A program made the translations under genes and the position numbers. A DNA stretch of 64,000 nt, taken from positions 12,440,948 through 12,504,947 of the forward strand of contig CM051004.1 of the NCBI GenBank assembly GCA_027704905.1. The letters are read 5' to 3'. Below the pieces are notes generated by a model. The model saw only the letters and a program-made list of their open reading frames with translations. It was not told the origin of the DNA and did no database searches. Of this stretch, positions 1 through 48,907 are shown in pieces (position 1 is the stretch's first letter; each line of letters begins with the position of its first letter). The stretch is from Muraenolepis orangiensis (Eukaryota; Chordata; Actinopteri; Gadiformes; Muraenolepididae).

Positions 1-15097
<15,097 letters not shown>

Positions 15098-16171
15098 ATC
15101 TCCTCATAGAACCACTGTGGACCAAATAATGGCATGGGAGGAGTGTGTTACTGGGAACTCATATCCCATCAGACCAAACTGGGTTCCTGTAAAGAAAATA
15201 AGAGGCGATTGTCACTACTGTCAAGAATCATAAGCACAAACACCATGAGGAAATATAATCCACAAGGCTTCACAAACAGCACTTTGGCAATGTGTATTCA
15301 TGATGCTGGTTAAGTAGGTTATATACAGCTGGGATAGTTACTAGTTAGCCATTCAACTGTTAGTTAATGAGTAAATGGGTTATGAAATCAGTCACATCAC
15401 ATACAACACAACATAAAACTGTGTTTTGCTCACGTTTTAAGCACATATAGTTCGTCTGCATGTTGGGCTGTGTCTTCTTCCTGCAGCCTGAAAGACTCTT
15501 AGCTCATGAGCTACTCAGCCTAATATTCACATCTCATTGGAATACAATATGATATACGCTTTGACAACACACTGCACTGCCATCCAACTCAAATGACGAC
15601 TAATTACAACACCAAACACGAAGCACTGACATGTTGCTTGACGAATAGCTAGCTAGCTACAGCTAGGCGATTAAACCGAATCGTTTATGTCCGTCCCTCT
15701 TAATCGTCCCCACTCGCCACATCATGAAATAACACAAAAATGTCATATTTAAAGTATCAAGCGGAAAGCAGAACATATGTTTCTAAATATATAACTATTT
15801 CTAAAGCGATTGCAGCACGTGAAAATGAAAACTTTTCCCTTCCCTTCAAACTTCCGAAACGATGTTGTTGTGAGTCCTGACCCCGCCCACTTTCCGGTTG
15901 AGCCTAGCACCCTTTCCGGCCAGAGGAAACTGGGGGTTTTTTTTTTCGACAACCGCATCGCAGTCGCTAGCCACCACGGGGGTTAAACGTCCCGGGAGCA
16001 GAAATCGAACACCAAAAAAACCAAAACAATAGTAACAGTAAAATGGTCGAATTACGAATCTAGTCTCTACTACTACGCTAAAAACGGCGACATCGCGTGT
16101 AAATTCTGTCCTTCTCTCGTGTGAATATCTCGTAGCGTAGCTAGCATCAGCTAGCTATCTCGGCTAACAGG
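15098..16171. promoter_or_regulatory. Shared head-to-head promoter region of xxylt1 and srsf11
   Basis: About 1.07 kb separates the two divergent start codons. ETS-type cores (TTTCCGG) occur at about 15892-15898 and 15912-15918, with ACTTCCGAAA near 15850, a usual pattern for TATA-less housekeeping promoters. An in-frame TAG at 16142-16144 lies upstream of the srsf11 ATG and supports that start. No TATA box was obvious. Transcription start sites were not determined. Confidence 0.55.
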
Positions 16172-18493
16172 ATGACCAACGTGATCCAGGTGACCAACGT
16201 GTCGCCCAGCACCACCTCGGAACAAATGAGGACCCTGTTCGGGTTCCTGGGGAACATAGAGGAGCTCAAGCTGTTCCCACCGGAGTGAGTAGTATTTGTA
16301 TTGTATTTTTTCGACGGGCCCAGTCGTCAAAACAACCGTTTTAACGGTTGGGCCCGCTTTGTTTGGGCCTTCAGCGGGTCGCGCGCCTGGGGTGTTTTGT
16401 GGTTTACCCGCGCATTCGTGTCGCCCGGACCTGGTCCCGGGCCGGCCCCGGGTTCGCAACCATCAGTTTGTTCACCAGAGACCGGGGGGGTTCGTCACTT
16501 TTAATACGACATAAGGCCCGTATGGCGAACCTGATAAACCCCCCGGACGGTGCTGAATACACTACGGTCACTGTAAACATGCTATGTAAATCCCCACTAT
16601 CACGTCTTTATTGTTGTTTATATTATTGTTAATACGATTTTTGGGTTGCGTGAATGGGGTGTAAGCATTCCATTGTTCTTGTTACACATGTAAAAAAATG
16701 TATCTAGAATCTTAAATTCCATGCATTTTTAACAACGAGATAACCTCCCTTTTTGAAAAAGAACCGCACGCTGTGCAGCATTTAACACGGGAAGTGGCTA
16801 CGGAAGTAGCTTACATCCTTTATTCTTCGAAATTAATGGGTCACAGTAGGCTGTATGATGCGAAAATGCGTGTTTTTTTCTTGATGCACATTTACGTAAC
16901 GTATCTTTAGTATGAGGTATCATCTGTGCATGGACTTGTTGCCGAACGAATTGGTCAAACACACTAACACGCGTGTTTAAGTGTGCGTATGCAGAGCCTT
17001 TGTAGTAGTAGCCTCATAAACCCTCGCCTCTCTTCGTGTACCCAAAATGACTAAACACACACACGGATATATTTAAAATCCGTATAATTATGCTGATATA
17101 AACACCGTTGCTTAATTTCTGCCAAATCACCCCTGGCTACAACACAGAATGTGGCTACAAACTGCTAGTGCTAGTGTACAATATGGACCATGTATCAATA
17201 CAATACTTCTGCAGTCATTAAAATATAGATATGGATTCACAAACACACCATTTCAATGAAGGCAGGCGTAAAACATCCCTTGTTTGTATTCTTTGCACAA
17301 CTTTCTTGTATTGTTTTCCAGTGACTCTCCCTTGCCTGTGACTTCACGTGTGTGTTTTGTAAAGTTCCGTGAGACCGAATCAGTCGGGGTGTCCCAGCAC
17401 CTCACCAACACGGTCTTCGTGGACCGGGCCCTGATCGTGGTTCCATTCGCAGAAGGTGGGTACCTTGTTTGTGTGTGTATGTGTCTTCGTTTTGCCCTCC
17501 AGTAGCTGCACATGAGTGAACAACATGCATATTTCATAGTCTCCAGGCAAGCTGCTAAGCAAAGTTAGCTAAGCCTCTCGGTGCTTGGCATTTGCCGGGG
17601 GTTGTTTTCTTTTAATAAAAAAAAAATGGAAAATGTACATGTGTGCCCATGTCTTCTAGCACTTTTTTTGTAAACCTCTCTCTCTGTTATTTGTGTTGTG
17701 GTTTTCGTAGTGGACAAGTCATTTGCAGAGAGCTCCCTCCCTGCTGGCTGAAAGTGGTCCTCTGCTGCCATCAGGAGATTAGAAAAATAATTGGCACCAG
17801 GCTCCCAAGCCCCTTCTCACAGTTGTTCTGCAGTAACCTGTTAACTCTTGTTTTGTTCTCTCTCTGTCCAAGGCATCTATTCAGTAAATATGATAAGCCG
17901 TACAGCTTCTAAGCAAAATGCTATTCGCAAGGGGATGCCCCTTCCATTCCTCCTCCAAACACTGGAGTTGAGCCAGTGGAAGGTTTCCCCCCCAAATCTG
18001 ATCGTTTTACTGTTCATGATTTAATCAGCTGTCATGTCTTGAAAACAAAGCATGCATTTGGAATTGTCTGATCAGTTATGCATGCTAGTATAGATGTGAA
18101 AGACGTCCGGCTTATCTGCTGGAAAGCCTCTCTGAATTTGGTAAGGGTACACACAAACTACCTGCCTTTCATCCGCTCATTTGACCCAAGTCTAGATATG
18201 AAACATTTTGTATATATATATATATATATCCAAAATGTACCCAAAACAAAGGAAAACAATAGTTCTAAGCCTCTGCCTGATCGTGCAGTGAAATGCTTTG
18301 TTACTGATCCAAACCACACATGACTCAAAACAGAGGGTTGAATCTCAAGTTTAACGGTGGTGTTTGTTTTGTTGTTGTTTTACAGTTGTTTTTCCTGGTT
18401 CAGCCAGCCCTATATACTACCAGGCCCTGCTGAAAATGCCACCAACAGTTTTGTCTTCTGCAGCCTTATCCTGTTTCTCAAGTGTCCTTTCTG

Positions 18494-18538
<45 letters not shown>

Positions 18539-21500
18539 AATGACTTGTGTGTCCCTCACTCTAAAAACAAAAGACATGTATTTTTTTTTTTTATATACAT
18601 CACCCCACGTTTTCAGCAGTGCTTCCCCTAGCTTTTGATGTAGTTTCAGGCTGGAATGCGTTTTAGTGTACAGGAGTCTGCCGTTATAATACTCATCTGT
18701 TATCAGTAGATTATTATTATTACAAGCATTGACAATTTTTCATTTATTCTCGTTTGTATTAATGTATCACATGGCGAGGTGATTATTGCCAACAGTAGGG
18801 AAACCACTGTTCGGCTTCCACAGCCAGATATCACCTTCTCATAACGTGTTCCTTCTTCAGTCCGTTATTCTGTGGTTCCTTTCAGTTCAGCATTGGGCAC
18901 AATGTTCCGCGGTTCTAACAGGGCTCCGTCTTGGCCCTTTACTCGATAGAACATGTCTACTGTTATTGATACTCGTTAATCTTTTTGTGTAGCAAGTTGC
19001 TGTTGGTTATTTTTAATGCTAAATCTGGTTAGCGCTATTATTTCTTATGAAAGTGATCTGGTGGCCGCTGTTTTTCTGCGAGCCACCAAGACCAAGTTAA
19101 TGAAATTACCGTCAGAGCCAATGTGCCGGTGACGGTAAGTCATGCACCAAAAGTGATTGATTGTACCCAAATGTCTCCACCCAAATCATGAACTGTGTCT
19201 TCTGTATCTCAATGTTTTTGTGTGCTTTATAGCGAAGCAGCCGACGCGAGTCTCTTGTTCATAAAACACCTAATGAAACATGAGGGCACATCCCACCGGA
19301 CAACCCACAACTGTGCTTGCTTACGTTTGGTTCATGACTTAAAAATCGAGTGCAGGTGATAACATCTTGGCAGTGTTGACCAGTGTGTTTTGTGACTTAT
19401 GAACTCATTGCTGCTAATCCTAAGATTGAATGTTAAGACAACAGAGGTCTGGGTCAAGGCAACAGAGTGGGGGGTTTGTAGGGGTGGGTGGTGGTGATGA
19501 TTGCGGGTACGTTGGTATGTCTTGCTACCAATATCTTCTTGTGAGGGTAGTCATGTCTTTAAGTGTGATGGTTTGGAGTGCAGACGCAGGCTCTGATGTG
19601 GTCTGTCTTTCCCTCACAGGAGCTATTCCGGATGAGTCTAAGGCTCTGTCTCTGCTGGCTCCAGCCAATGCTGTGGCAGGGATGATGCCTGGGGGAGGCC
19701 TTCTCCCCACTCCCAATCCTCTATCATCGGTGAGCTGTCATTTTGTTCTCGTCTTCTTAAGTCTCAACGTAATTTAATGGATCATAGCTCCACGAGTCTT
19801 GACTGGTTAAAGGTCCTGCAAAATGGAAAATGTGCTCTCTTGGGTCCAAATTGGGTTATTCATAGTTGAATTACTTCGTTACCATGTAGGTTATTTTTAT
19901 AGATTTGTCTCTCGCTGTTTCTGATTTTGTAAACTCCACTTATCCACCTGCTCCTACCAAAGTAAGTGAATCCAGCTGCAGTGGTTCAACGCACTGTGGT
20001 AGAGACAGATTTTCAGAAATGAGAAGTATTCCCGTGAGCTCTGTCCACTAAGATTGTGTTACTAATGGATGTCTTGTTTCAAGATGGGAGGCACGCCGTT
20101 CGGAGGGATGGGTGGTCCCAACATGGAGCAAATGGCCGCCATGGGAATGCAAGGCCATAACATGAACCCCCAGGTGAGGCTTTGATCTCATTTGCTGACT
20201 TACAGAGTTGTTAAGTTTAAAAATCATGACGACATCATACTCTTATTTTTAGGCAATTTCTGCTGACTTCCTGAAGCTGATGCAGTCCATGGACCCAAAG
20301 TAAGCCTCTAAATCGCTTCATCTGGCCAACACTTTCAGCTCAATAGCATATCTTGAAAGAATGGATGACCTAACTCTTGCTACTGTAGGTTGAACCACAT
20401 GGCTGCTGGAATGAACATGAACCAAGCCATGAAGACTGACGCCTCTAACAAGGAGATTGAGGAGGCAATGAAGAGGGTCCGGGAAGCCCAGTCCCTCATC
20501 TCAGCCGCTATCGAACCAGGCAGTAAGTACCAGTAACTTACTACCCTTCTACTTTACCTTCTTTTTCTTCTTAATTGTTTTTTGCTCACGTTCTTAATTG
20601 GCTTCTATTCATGTTCTTCACCTTTTTTGTTTGTTCAGAAGATAAGAAGGAAGAGAAACGCAAACATTCCCGCTCACGGTCAAGGTCACGGCGCCGGAGG
20701 TCCAGATCTCGTTCACGACACAGGTCAGAAGAACGTTCACACCTCCAGCATCACATTCACCCCGCCAGCATCACATTCACCCCTGCAGCATCACATCCAC
20801 ACCTCCCGCATCACAGCCAGCATCACATCCACACCTCTAGCATCACGTCACACCTCCGGCATCACCACCAGCATCACATTCACACCATCAGCATCCCATC
20901 CATCACTACCGAAGGTGAAGACCATTCTCTCTCTCCCCTCCACCCCAACCCCAGGCGATCCAAGAGCCGCTCTCGCCGCAGGTCCCACTCCCGGAGCAGG
21001 AGGAGATCCAAGAGCCCCCGCAGGAGAAGGACCCACTCCAGAGACCGCAGCCGCCGCAGTAGATCCAGGTGGGTTAGTAGATCCAGGTGGGTTAGTAGAT
21101 CCAGGTGGGTTAGTAAGATACAGGTGGGTTAGTAAGATACAGGTGGGTTAGTAAGATCCAGGTGGGTTAGTAAGATCCAGGTGGGTGAGTTAGATCCAGG
21201 TGGGTGAGTAAGATCCAGGTGGGTGTGCCATGACACCCGCTTCTATCGTTTTGACAGAAGCCTTTATTGTCAACTCACCACTCTTTACACAAAACAAGAT
21301 TGAAAATGAATTAGAGCAGTAGTGCAAATTATAAAAGATATATATATATATATACAAAGGTGCAGTGTAACTAGGTATTCTAGTATTAATGCAATACGGT
21401 ATTGCAGTTACACAGAACATGCATACAGCAAACTCTTGCTCAATTAAATCAACTATGTAGTTATCCCTGCTCTGGTTTGTGTTATGTTGCCACTTGATGT

Positions 21501-23261
21501 TGCTTATCCAACAATTCTTTAACACTTTCACAACTTTATTTATCAGACATTCATAGATTAGACATTTAGCAGACGCGTTTGTCCAAAGCGACTTACACGT
21601 TAATGCAAGGGAACTAGTAGTTGTACGAGTTGTTTGTTTATCTCTGGAGATGAAGTCTGTTCACAGTAAAACCACTGTACTATTTAACACTGAAGCATCT
21701 TCAGTTTTCAGGATCGTGTGCATGTTCTTGGTTTCTCCAACCTCCTTTTTGTTGAAACCCCTTCTTCTGTTTGCGTCTGGTCCTTGATCAGGGACCGGAG
21801 GAAGGAGGAGAAGTCTGCTAAGAAGCGATCCAAGACGCCCCCCAAGAGCTACAGTAGCGCCCGGAGGTCTCTGAGCACCAGCCGGTTGGTATCCCTGTAT
21901 ACTACCGACATGCTACAAGTCACTTCAGACCGGAGTAGCCGTGAGCTGCAGAACAGTACTGATGGTTCTGCTCTTTGTGTTGAACAGCCGGCGCAGGCGG
22001 AGCCGCAGTGCCTCGCGGTCCCCCAAGAGGAAGCCCTCCAAGTCCCCGTCACCCAGACGGTAAGCACAATCATCCAAAACCAAAAATATTTCAAATGTTT
22101 TGTTACAATAAACGCTTGGGTAAAATTGTCTAACCTTAACTAGGCCTAATTGAGGTTTCTTTCATAGATTTTTGGTTCTTGTAAAAATGTTATGATCCGC
22201 CTTAAGCTGTTGGAACCCTGTTTAGAATGCCCACGCCTGACCTTTACGTCCTCTCGTTCAGCCATAAGAAGGAGAAGAAGAAGGAGCGGGAACGGGAGAA
22301 GGATCGGGAACGGGACCGCAAGGAGGATCGCAGCCGGGACGAGAGGGAGAGCTCCTCCAGCAAGAAGAAGAAGAGCAAAGACAAGGAGCGCGAGCGTGAA
22401 CGCGACCGCAAGTCAGAGAGTGACAAAGTAGACGTGAAGGTTTGTACCCTCTACCAAATTCATGTTTGATTGTAATGTCACATTCATAATTTGTTTAAAT
22501 CGTCATGTTGTCTCATTCTTGTTGGTTCATCTTGTATATTCTTTCGACATTTTCAGTTAGAAAAACCTAAGGAGGGGTTCACACATAAAGATAATGGGCC
22601 CGATTCCCCCCTTCAGACCATGGTGAGCACAGTCCCGCTTTGTCTTGCTTCTTCTCTCTCTGTGGTTCTAAAGATTGTTCTGCTAAATGCTGCTGTGGTG
22701 TGAGGTATGGATCCGCTCGGAACCAAGTTCTAGTCCGGCCTCCTGTAGTGTGGGTGGAACCTGGAGGATGCCAAGTGGCAACAGTTGTTTTAGTCTTGAT
22801 GTTAGTTGATCACACAATAATATCTTCAGCTGTCGATCATTGTTTGTGTGTGAATTAAATCCATTAGTGTGGTTGTGCTGCTGTACTGGTCAAGTCATTG
22901 CTCTCCCAAACCCTACAAGGAAGTGGGTGGGTGTGGTTTAAACGTCCGATAATCACAGTCCTCCCTGTGTCAGGTGACCAGAAATTACGATGAGGAGGAG
23001 CAGGGCTACGACAGCGAAAAGCCAGTCAAATCAGAGGAAGAGGAGGAGGAAGAGGACGTTGAGGGGGAGGGGGAGGAAGAAGATGACGATGACGACGACG
23101 ACGAGGAAGAAGAAGAGGAGGGGAAGAGCGACGATTCAGACATGGCCTCGCCTCCCCCCAAGGCCCACCGGGAGGTGGAAGGCCCCATGGAAGCCCCGCC
23201 CAAGAAGTCCAAACAGAACGGAGACGACCACCACCAGGCCGACATGGAGATGAGTGACTGA
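16172..23261 (+). CDS. srsf11: Serine/arginine-rich splicing factor 11 (p54)
   Basis: Coding exons: 16172-16284, 17322-17455, 19620-19729, 20084-20173, 20253-20299, 20389-20522, 20639-20723, 20955-21068, 21792-21884, 21988-22059, 22262-22439, 22557-22622, 22974-23261; phases agree throughout and give about 507 residues (human 484). SRSF11 is a nuclear-speckle protein that binds RNA through an N-terminal RRM and spliceosome partners such as U2AF65 through its RS domain. Seen: RRM at about residues 3-84 (VIQVTNVSPSTTSEQMRTLF, RVCFVKF, TVFVDRALIVVPFAEG); the family linker IPDESKALSLLAPANAVAG; EIEEAMKRVREAQSLISAAIEP; an RS-rich region at about 210-390; an acidic tail ending DMEMSD. Exon 4 is Met/Gly-rich and unlike mammals. 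The human glycine-rich N-terminal extension is absent. Tail to tail with ankrd13c. Confidence 0.95.
18497..18535. repeat. GT dinucleotide repeat, 39 bp
   Basis: Pure GT run in srsf11 intron 2. The rest of this 2.2-kb intron holds only AT-rich DNA and a short TA repeat at about 18212. Confidence 0.95.
20724..20954 (+). repeat. srsf11 intron 7 with CATCAC-rich minisatellite
   Basis: The 231-bp intron consists mostly of degenerate tandem units of about 17-19 bp (CATCACATTCACACC-like) from about 20745 to 20905. The length is divisible by three and the frame of exon 7 runs through without a stop (His/Ser/Thr/Pro-rich). Confidence 0.75.
20955..21068 (+). CDS. srsf11: srsf11 exon 8 (RS domain)
   Basis: Encodes SKSRSRRRSHSRSRRRSKSP and RRRRTHSRDRSRRSRS, closely matching the mammalian RS domain. 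Acceptor CCCCAG, donor AG/GTGGGT at 21069. The donor is the first of nine tandem copies of the same sequence, so the exon's 3' boundary could shift by multiples of 18 bases. Confidence 0.85.
21061..21225 (+). repeat. 18-19 bp minisatellite made of the srsf11 exon 8 splice donor
   Basis: Nine copies of a unit centred on CAGGTGGGT(T/G)AGT follow one another from the exon 8/intron 8 junction. The first three are exactly 18 bp; the later ones are 19 bp and add AAG. Every copy holds a usable-looking 5' splice site. Confidence 0.9.
21226..21791. repeat. Dispersed fish repeats in srsf11 intron 8
   Basis: 21255-21420 resembles a family seen again at 62718-63010 (shared GTAGTGCAAAT and TATACAAAGGTGCAGTGT). 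21545-21605 carries the reverse of the fish L2/SINE tail (ACATTTAGCAGACGC, TCCAAAGCGACTTACA). Family assignment is from memory of fish repeats. Confidence 0.6.
22557..22622 (+). CDS. srsf11: srsf11 exon 12, probably alternative 22-codon exon
   Basis: 66 bp, phase 0 on both sides, bounded by TTTTCAG and GTGAGC. It encodes LEKPKEGFTHKDNGPDSPLQ plus two residues. Exon 11 (ending DVK) can join exon 13 (starting VTRNYDEEEQ) directly, as in human, so inclusion may be optional. I recall no mammalian counterpart. Confidence 0.6.
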
Positions 23262-23566
23262 GGGACACACGCACACCAACACACACCCCCTTTAGCTTTG
23301 ACTTGGCCACTGAATTTCTGTTTGTGATCCCTGAAGTTAAACATTTTTTGGTGATTTTAAGTCTTAACTGCAGGAAGCACAACGCTTCGTTTCCATTGTA
23401 GTGCTGTTTTTTTGTTTTTCTATTCGCCCCTTCGTCTCTTTTCGGACCACATCCTAGACTCGACTGTACTTCTGTTATCAGATCATTTCTACCGGACAGT
23501 TAGAACACACAGGATAGCGGTTACCAGAACAGTTAACGTTAGACGTGCTTTTAAACGGTCAATAAA
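23262..23566 (+). terminator. srsf11: srsf11 3' UTR and first polyadenylation signal
   Basis: The stop TGA is at 23259-23261. The first canonical AATAAA is at 23561-23566; further AATAAA hexamers occur near 23673 and 23887. Which one is used cannot be told from sequence alone. Confidence 0.55.
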
Positions 23567-26103
23567 TGAATACGATTACGTTCAAGGCTCTTTTGTTCGT
23601 TTTGTTTTTAACCTTTTTTGTTCATGAAAATTGTTAATCTTCATCTTTTTGCGGGACAACAAAACGATATTAAAATAAATTTGACATGACTTGTCCTGAC
23701 GATAACTTGTGTAAGAAGAATCCTGTTGCATCGCATCTCAATACTCAAGTGTTTTGGTTTTTTACTTGTTCAGTTTACTTCTCACCTGAAACCTGTGGTT
23801 CTGCTTCACGCCTTGTGTGTCGATTGTAGATTATTACGATTGTTTGTGAATTGTTACGATGAACCGATACACATTTTACAAAGACTAATAAAACTGGGTT
23901 AAAAATACGTTTGTATCGCAATGTATATTTACAGTTTCAAAACACTAATCATGTGGCGAAGGCATCGGTAAAGTGAGGAAAATGACAGCACAACCAAAAT
24001 AACTCATACACGTTTCTTCAAGTTAGATATGGATTTTAATTCGTTTTTTATGAAAATAGTGTGGCAGGTTATACAAGACTGATTGCTGTACAATTGATGT
24101 GACTTAAATCCACAGAACCAAGTGGTTAATCATGGGGAATTAAAATAAAACGGCATGCAAATTTCTCTACAAATCTACTGTGCTTTCTCAGTAGTGGTAC
24201 ATGGAATAGTTATGGTGGGAATGGGGAAGGAAAACTATGGCATTAGTCGTGAGGACACTAATACCCCATGCCTTACCTGGGTCATTTTTAATATGAACTC
24301 CATAAGAACCACTTTCACTTGAGCCTTCTATGAATAAGACTTGTCCTGCCCTAGAATGTTGCAGTGGTTGATCAGATCTTAGGTCTTTATTATCACGGGT
24401 GTAATAAACAGGTGGAATTGAACAGATTCAATTAGCTAGCCAATGTAAGTGTGTACAAATCGCTGCTGCCTATCATTTTTGAGGCCACAATATGTCAAGC
24501 TTCCTTTCGGCATTGAAACGTCTGTTGTTTTGAACGCACCATGAGAGACACCCGTGTTGGCCCCTACTGGTCCACTTGTGACAAGGGGCCCATTATGGAA
24601 TGTACTGTTGGAAAAACAGGTTATCCTCAAAGGAGGGAGGGGAGCTCGGATGAAAAAACAGGGTTAACAAAATATTCATAATGCTGAAAGACAGTTTAGG
24701 AACTTTTCTATTTTACAAGCACAAAATCTTTATACAAAGATAGCATCAAACCAAAGACCTTTAAACCTCGAGACGTTTTCACAACTCTTAAAACCCATGA
24801 AAAAAAAACCCCTAAATGAAGACTTATCCAATATTATAAAACATGTATTTACACAATGTGCAAGGGAAAAGGTTGTGTTTTGTGTAAAAAAAAAATGACA
24901 AACTCCATTCATTCCTAAAATCCATTTCACCGTTCTCTGAAAAATACAACCTGCTTGTTTCTTCCCTTTATAACAAAGTTGTAGTTTATTACATATTTTA
25001 CATTTGTAAAATAGAGAACGTTAAAAAAAACGGTGAAATGTATGGTTAGGTTCTACTCCACTAGAGTTAAATGTATTTCAGACTTTTCTTTGTAAGTTGA
25101 CACTGCATATAATGACCCTGCAGATGTGTACACTGGTAGGTAAATAAGTAGGTATATAAACCATCTAAATTAGACCCATTAATGGGTTCTGAAAGAATAG
25201 AGCAGCTGCAACCACCTCAGAATATTCCACCCCCCCAAAAAAAAGTGTTTAATAAATAGATTGAATTCTAGACGGAGTAGAAAATAAAAACTTTCCACGT
25301 GTTTAGAGTTATGCTAAATTAAAAACGAGTTAACGGTCACTAAAACAATGCCAATAAAACCAGAGTACGAAGACGTTCTTTAGGTACCAAAAATGTGCAG
25401 ACATAACCGCCATCTCCCGACATAAAGGTCAATCAAAACAAGTAGCAACATTTGTTACCCGGCAGAACTATGCATGTCAAGACTAACCTGACTAATCTAT
25501 AATCGAGTCTCATTTAAGAGATCAGAACAGCCCTTAAACTGCACGTGGAAACACTCTACCCTGCACCTTGACACTCCACCGAAGCATTGGTCCAGAGAGC
25601 ATCGGCAACTGACATTCGAGACAAAAAAAATTTAAATTAAAAAAAGGGACTCTTGGTCGTATTGTGCACATGTAAACAACTCCTCTGACGTTCTGAATTA
25701 TGATCGTTCCCGAAGCACAGAAACTAAAACCGAAAGCAGAGTAGAACCCATCTAGGTCCCCCCATGTCCCCTCGTTGGTTCCATGTGCTCTTTAGAAAAC
25801 ATCCCTTTGATAAACATAACAAACATTTTTTTTTTCCTGACTTAATTCCAATTCCGACTTAATTCAACAAATAAATACAAAGTTGTTTTTTTAACGTTTG
25901 TTTGAACCAAAGTCCTCTCATAATATAAGCGGGTCTCCTCTCCACTAGATGAACTTAGTTTTGAAAAAACGTATCTTAACCCTCGTTCTTGCTCGATTTA
26001 AAAATCAATTGTACAATAAATACGTCGTTGGGCTGGATCACCCGACGTTCTCTCGCTCCCCCCCGGGAGTGTACATGTCCAGGTCGGGGACCGGGGCTAA
26101 AGG
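23567..26103. other. Convergent 3' ends of srsf11 and ankrd13c
   Basis: AT-rich, without coding features. On the minus strand AATAAA (TTTATT on plus) occurs at 24985-24990 and 24386-24391, candidate 3' ends for a long ankrd13c 3' UTR. No repeats of known family were recognised apart from short A or T runs. Confidence 0.5.
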
Positions 26104-47867
<21,764 letters not shown>

Positions 47868-48300
47868 TTTCTGAACGATCGGACAGTCAAGCAGCGGAGG
47901 AGGAGGCTGTCTCTGTGGTTGGCGATGGTGAAATTTCCGGACGAACAAGACCAAGACCCTCCGGACGAACAAGACCAAGACCCTACGAACGAACAAGACC
48001 CACCAGACCCTCCGGACGAACAAGACAGTTCGCTGGCAACAACAACGCCAGCGTTACTCCCCACAAGCGCTCCAAATCGCACAACATGAAAACAACTAAT
48101 TTTTCGCAAAGTAAACAAAAACAACAACGAAGACAAACAAACAAGTAAACTGTTGTTCTGTTCTAATAAATAAATAAAACCCCGCCTGTCGCTTGTCCCC
48201 CAAACGTCGTTAGCTGAACAACACCAGCGGCTTGCGCGTCATTTGACTCGTGCGGAAGAATTAACCTCCCGTTGCCCGCCGGCAGCATCGCGAGAGTTCA
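47868..48300 (-). promoter_or_regulatory. ankrd13c: ankrd13c promoter and 5' UTR
   Basis: CpG-containing DNA upstream of the ATG. TCGCGAGA at 48288-48295 matches the core of the CGCG element found in many TATA-less vertebrate promoters. A tandem repeat lies in the probable 5' UTR at 47938-48026. The transcription start is inferred to be near 48.2-48.3 kb. Confidence 0.5.
47938..48026. repeat. Tandem repeat in the ankrd13c 5' leader
   Basis: About four copies of a degenerate unit near 24 bp (CGGACGAACAAGACCAAGAC). On the minus strand the frame of ankrd13c remains open through it from an upstream ATG at 48023 and would read FVRRVLVL repeats. Confidence 0.75.
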
Positions 48301-48360
48301 TAGATAACGCTCAAAGAATACAATAATAACTATTTTATTGTTCGCTACTATATTCTTCTG

Positions 48361-48720
48361 TCATTATAACTTCTTTATTGGGCTATCCATCCATAACACA
48401 TCACTTTTTTTTTTAAATACTTGTGTTATGTATGTATATGTTATTGTATTAATTTATGTATTTATTAATTTTGCATAGAGGTAAAAAAAGACATTTGTGG
48501 AAGGTTTATATTTTTGTTATAATCATCAAAATAAATTATTCATAACGATCATAGGTCACATAGCTCTCATATTATAACTTCTTGATTGGGCAAGCCATCC
48601 TTTTTGCAACTGTATTTGTGTATTCATTTATTTTGCATATAGGCCAACCTTTTATTTTTGGTGGAGGGTTTATTTTAATTATTTATTAAAATCAGATTAT
48701 AAACAATATACATTCCATAA
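48361..48720. repeat. Imperfect tandem duplication, AT-rich
   Basis: TATAACTTCTTTATTGGGC at about 48365 recurs as TATAACTTCTTGATTGGGC at about 48575, followed each time by CCATCC and later by TTTTGCATA. A unit of about 210 bp is repeated once with many changes. Confidence 0.6.
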
Positions 48721-48907
48721 AACAATTGTTGGCATGATTTAACTTGATTCCAAGTTTATCGTATTTCTCAAGGTGTGTATGGAAAGAAGTGTAAACGGTT
48801 GAGACCTGGCTGAAAGTCAAGGCAACAACATTCAAGTTAGTCAACAACAACACACAGTGAGTAGGTTGACACTGTAGGCTATAGACTATAATGGTTATTT
48901 TTAAACA

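Noticed and set aside
20575..21132. Single 185-codon gene at srsf11 exons 7-8
   Set aside because: It is exons 7 and 8 read through an intron with good splice sites; the first 21 codons are intron 6. Kept only as a possible retained-intron form.
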